Source: Clostridiaceae bacterium (GTDB lineage Bacteria; Bacillota; Clostridia; Oscillospirales; Butyricicoccaceae). Taken from it: 41,804 nucleotides of DNA. The notes under the pieces are model-generated. The model searched no databases. It saw only the letters and a list, made by a program, of their open reading frames with translations, and was not told the origin of the DNA. This document shows positions 41,690 to 41,804 of this stretch, in pieces. The position numbers and the translations under genes are program-made. Numbering within the stretch: the first letter of the stretch is position 1; the number at the start of each line of letters is the position of its first letter. The stretch lies in assembly GCA_009911355.1 (NCBI GenBank), contig QXXE01000033.1:1-41804 (forward strand), given 5' to 3'.

Positions 41690-41804
41690 CTGCACCCCGC
41701 GCCTACGCGGCGGGCGGCGGGGCTCTGCCCTGCACCCCGCGCCTACGCGGCGGGCGGCGGGGCTCTGCCCCTGCACCCCGCGCCTACGCGGCGGGCGGCG
41801 GGGC
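41690..41804. repeat. GC-rich 40-bp tandem repeats, running off the window
   Basis: Three head-to-tail copies of a unit starting TGCACCCCGCGCCTACGCGG begin at 41691, 41731 and 41772 (periods 40 and 41 bp); the third is cut by the window end. Each unit can fold, with CCCCGC pairing to GCGGGG. The array follows cysK directly and holds no gene. Confidence 0.85.

Noticed and set aside
41690..41804. CRISPR array
   Set aside because: Units are directly adjacent without spacers, and no cas gene is in the window.

Overview
The window reads as chromosomal DNA of a flagellated Gram-positive Clostridia member, most likely a gut-type Oscillospirales or Lachnospirales relative. The reasons are strong AGGAGG ribosome sites, SLH surface-anchoring domains, a csrA-flagellin pair, a GPH-family sugar symporter with an AraC regulator, and several gene families typical of clostridial integrative elements. 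No taxon can be fixed from sequence reading alone. Base composition is patchy: 2.7-6.1 kb and 21-29.3 kb are GC-rich, while 15.9-20 kb and 33-40 kb are AT-richer and carry mobile genes.

Layout. 0.3-1.9 kb: a LysR regulator and a LysE/RhtB exporter. 2.7-6.1 kb: a tight three-gene sugar operon (long transaldolase-like protein, GatD-type zinc dehydrogenase, PfkB kinase). 6.2-6.6 kb: an IS transposase remnant ending at a 55-bp copy of the tRNA-Ser 3' end plus terminator. 6.6-16 kb: a minus-strand accessory block: HigBA-like toxin-antitoxin with a third gene, PD-(D/E)XK transposase-like nuclease, DUF3846, serine resolvase, class II glutamine amidotransferase, amidoligase, and phage/ICE genes (YqaJ nuclease, a Cys4 protein, DUF932, DUF960). 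16.2-19.6 kb: an unrecognised three-gene envelope operon (750-aa membrane protein, 40-aa membrane peptide, frameshifted MORN-repeat lipoprotein). 19.8-21 kb: an XRE regulator and two truncated IS elements. 21.1-29.3 kb: a carbohydrate locus with two tandem-domain esterases (one secreted and SLH-anchored, one cytoplasmic), a GPH symporter and an AraC-GH39 fusion regulator. 29.6-32.6 kb: csrA followed by a very large flagellin whose leader has likely CsrA sites. 32.7-38.1 kb: mobile genes (frameshifted excisionase-like gene, HTH protein, Rep-like protein, complete IS4-family element, large serine recombinase with a 42-aa leader ORF). 38.5-40.2 kb: an unrecognised 576-aa protein. 40.3-40.5 kb: two tRNA-Ser genes. 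40.75-41.7 kb: cysK, then GC-rich tandem repeats running off the window.

How it fits together. The 55-bp repeat of the tRNA-Ser(GCT) 3' end at 6.57 and 40.26 kb has the position and orientation expected if about 34 kb was brought in, or built up, at that tRNA. The mobile genes cluster near both ends, but the middle (esterase locus, csrA, flagellin) looks host-like, so the interval may be a composite island or the left copy may be a fossil.

The least ordinary parts are the amidoligase/glutamine-amidotransferase pair with a 24-codon ORF overlapping its 3' end, the translationally coupled 750-aa/40-aa/MORN operon, the AraC-GH39 protein that appears to lack the GH39 acid/base residue, and the paired esterases whose N-terminal hydrolase copies both lack the nucleophile.
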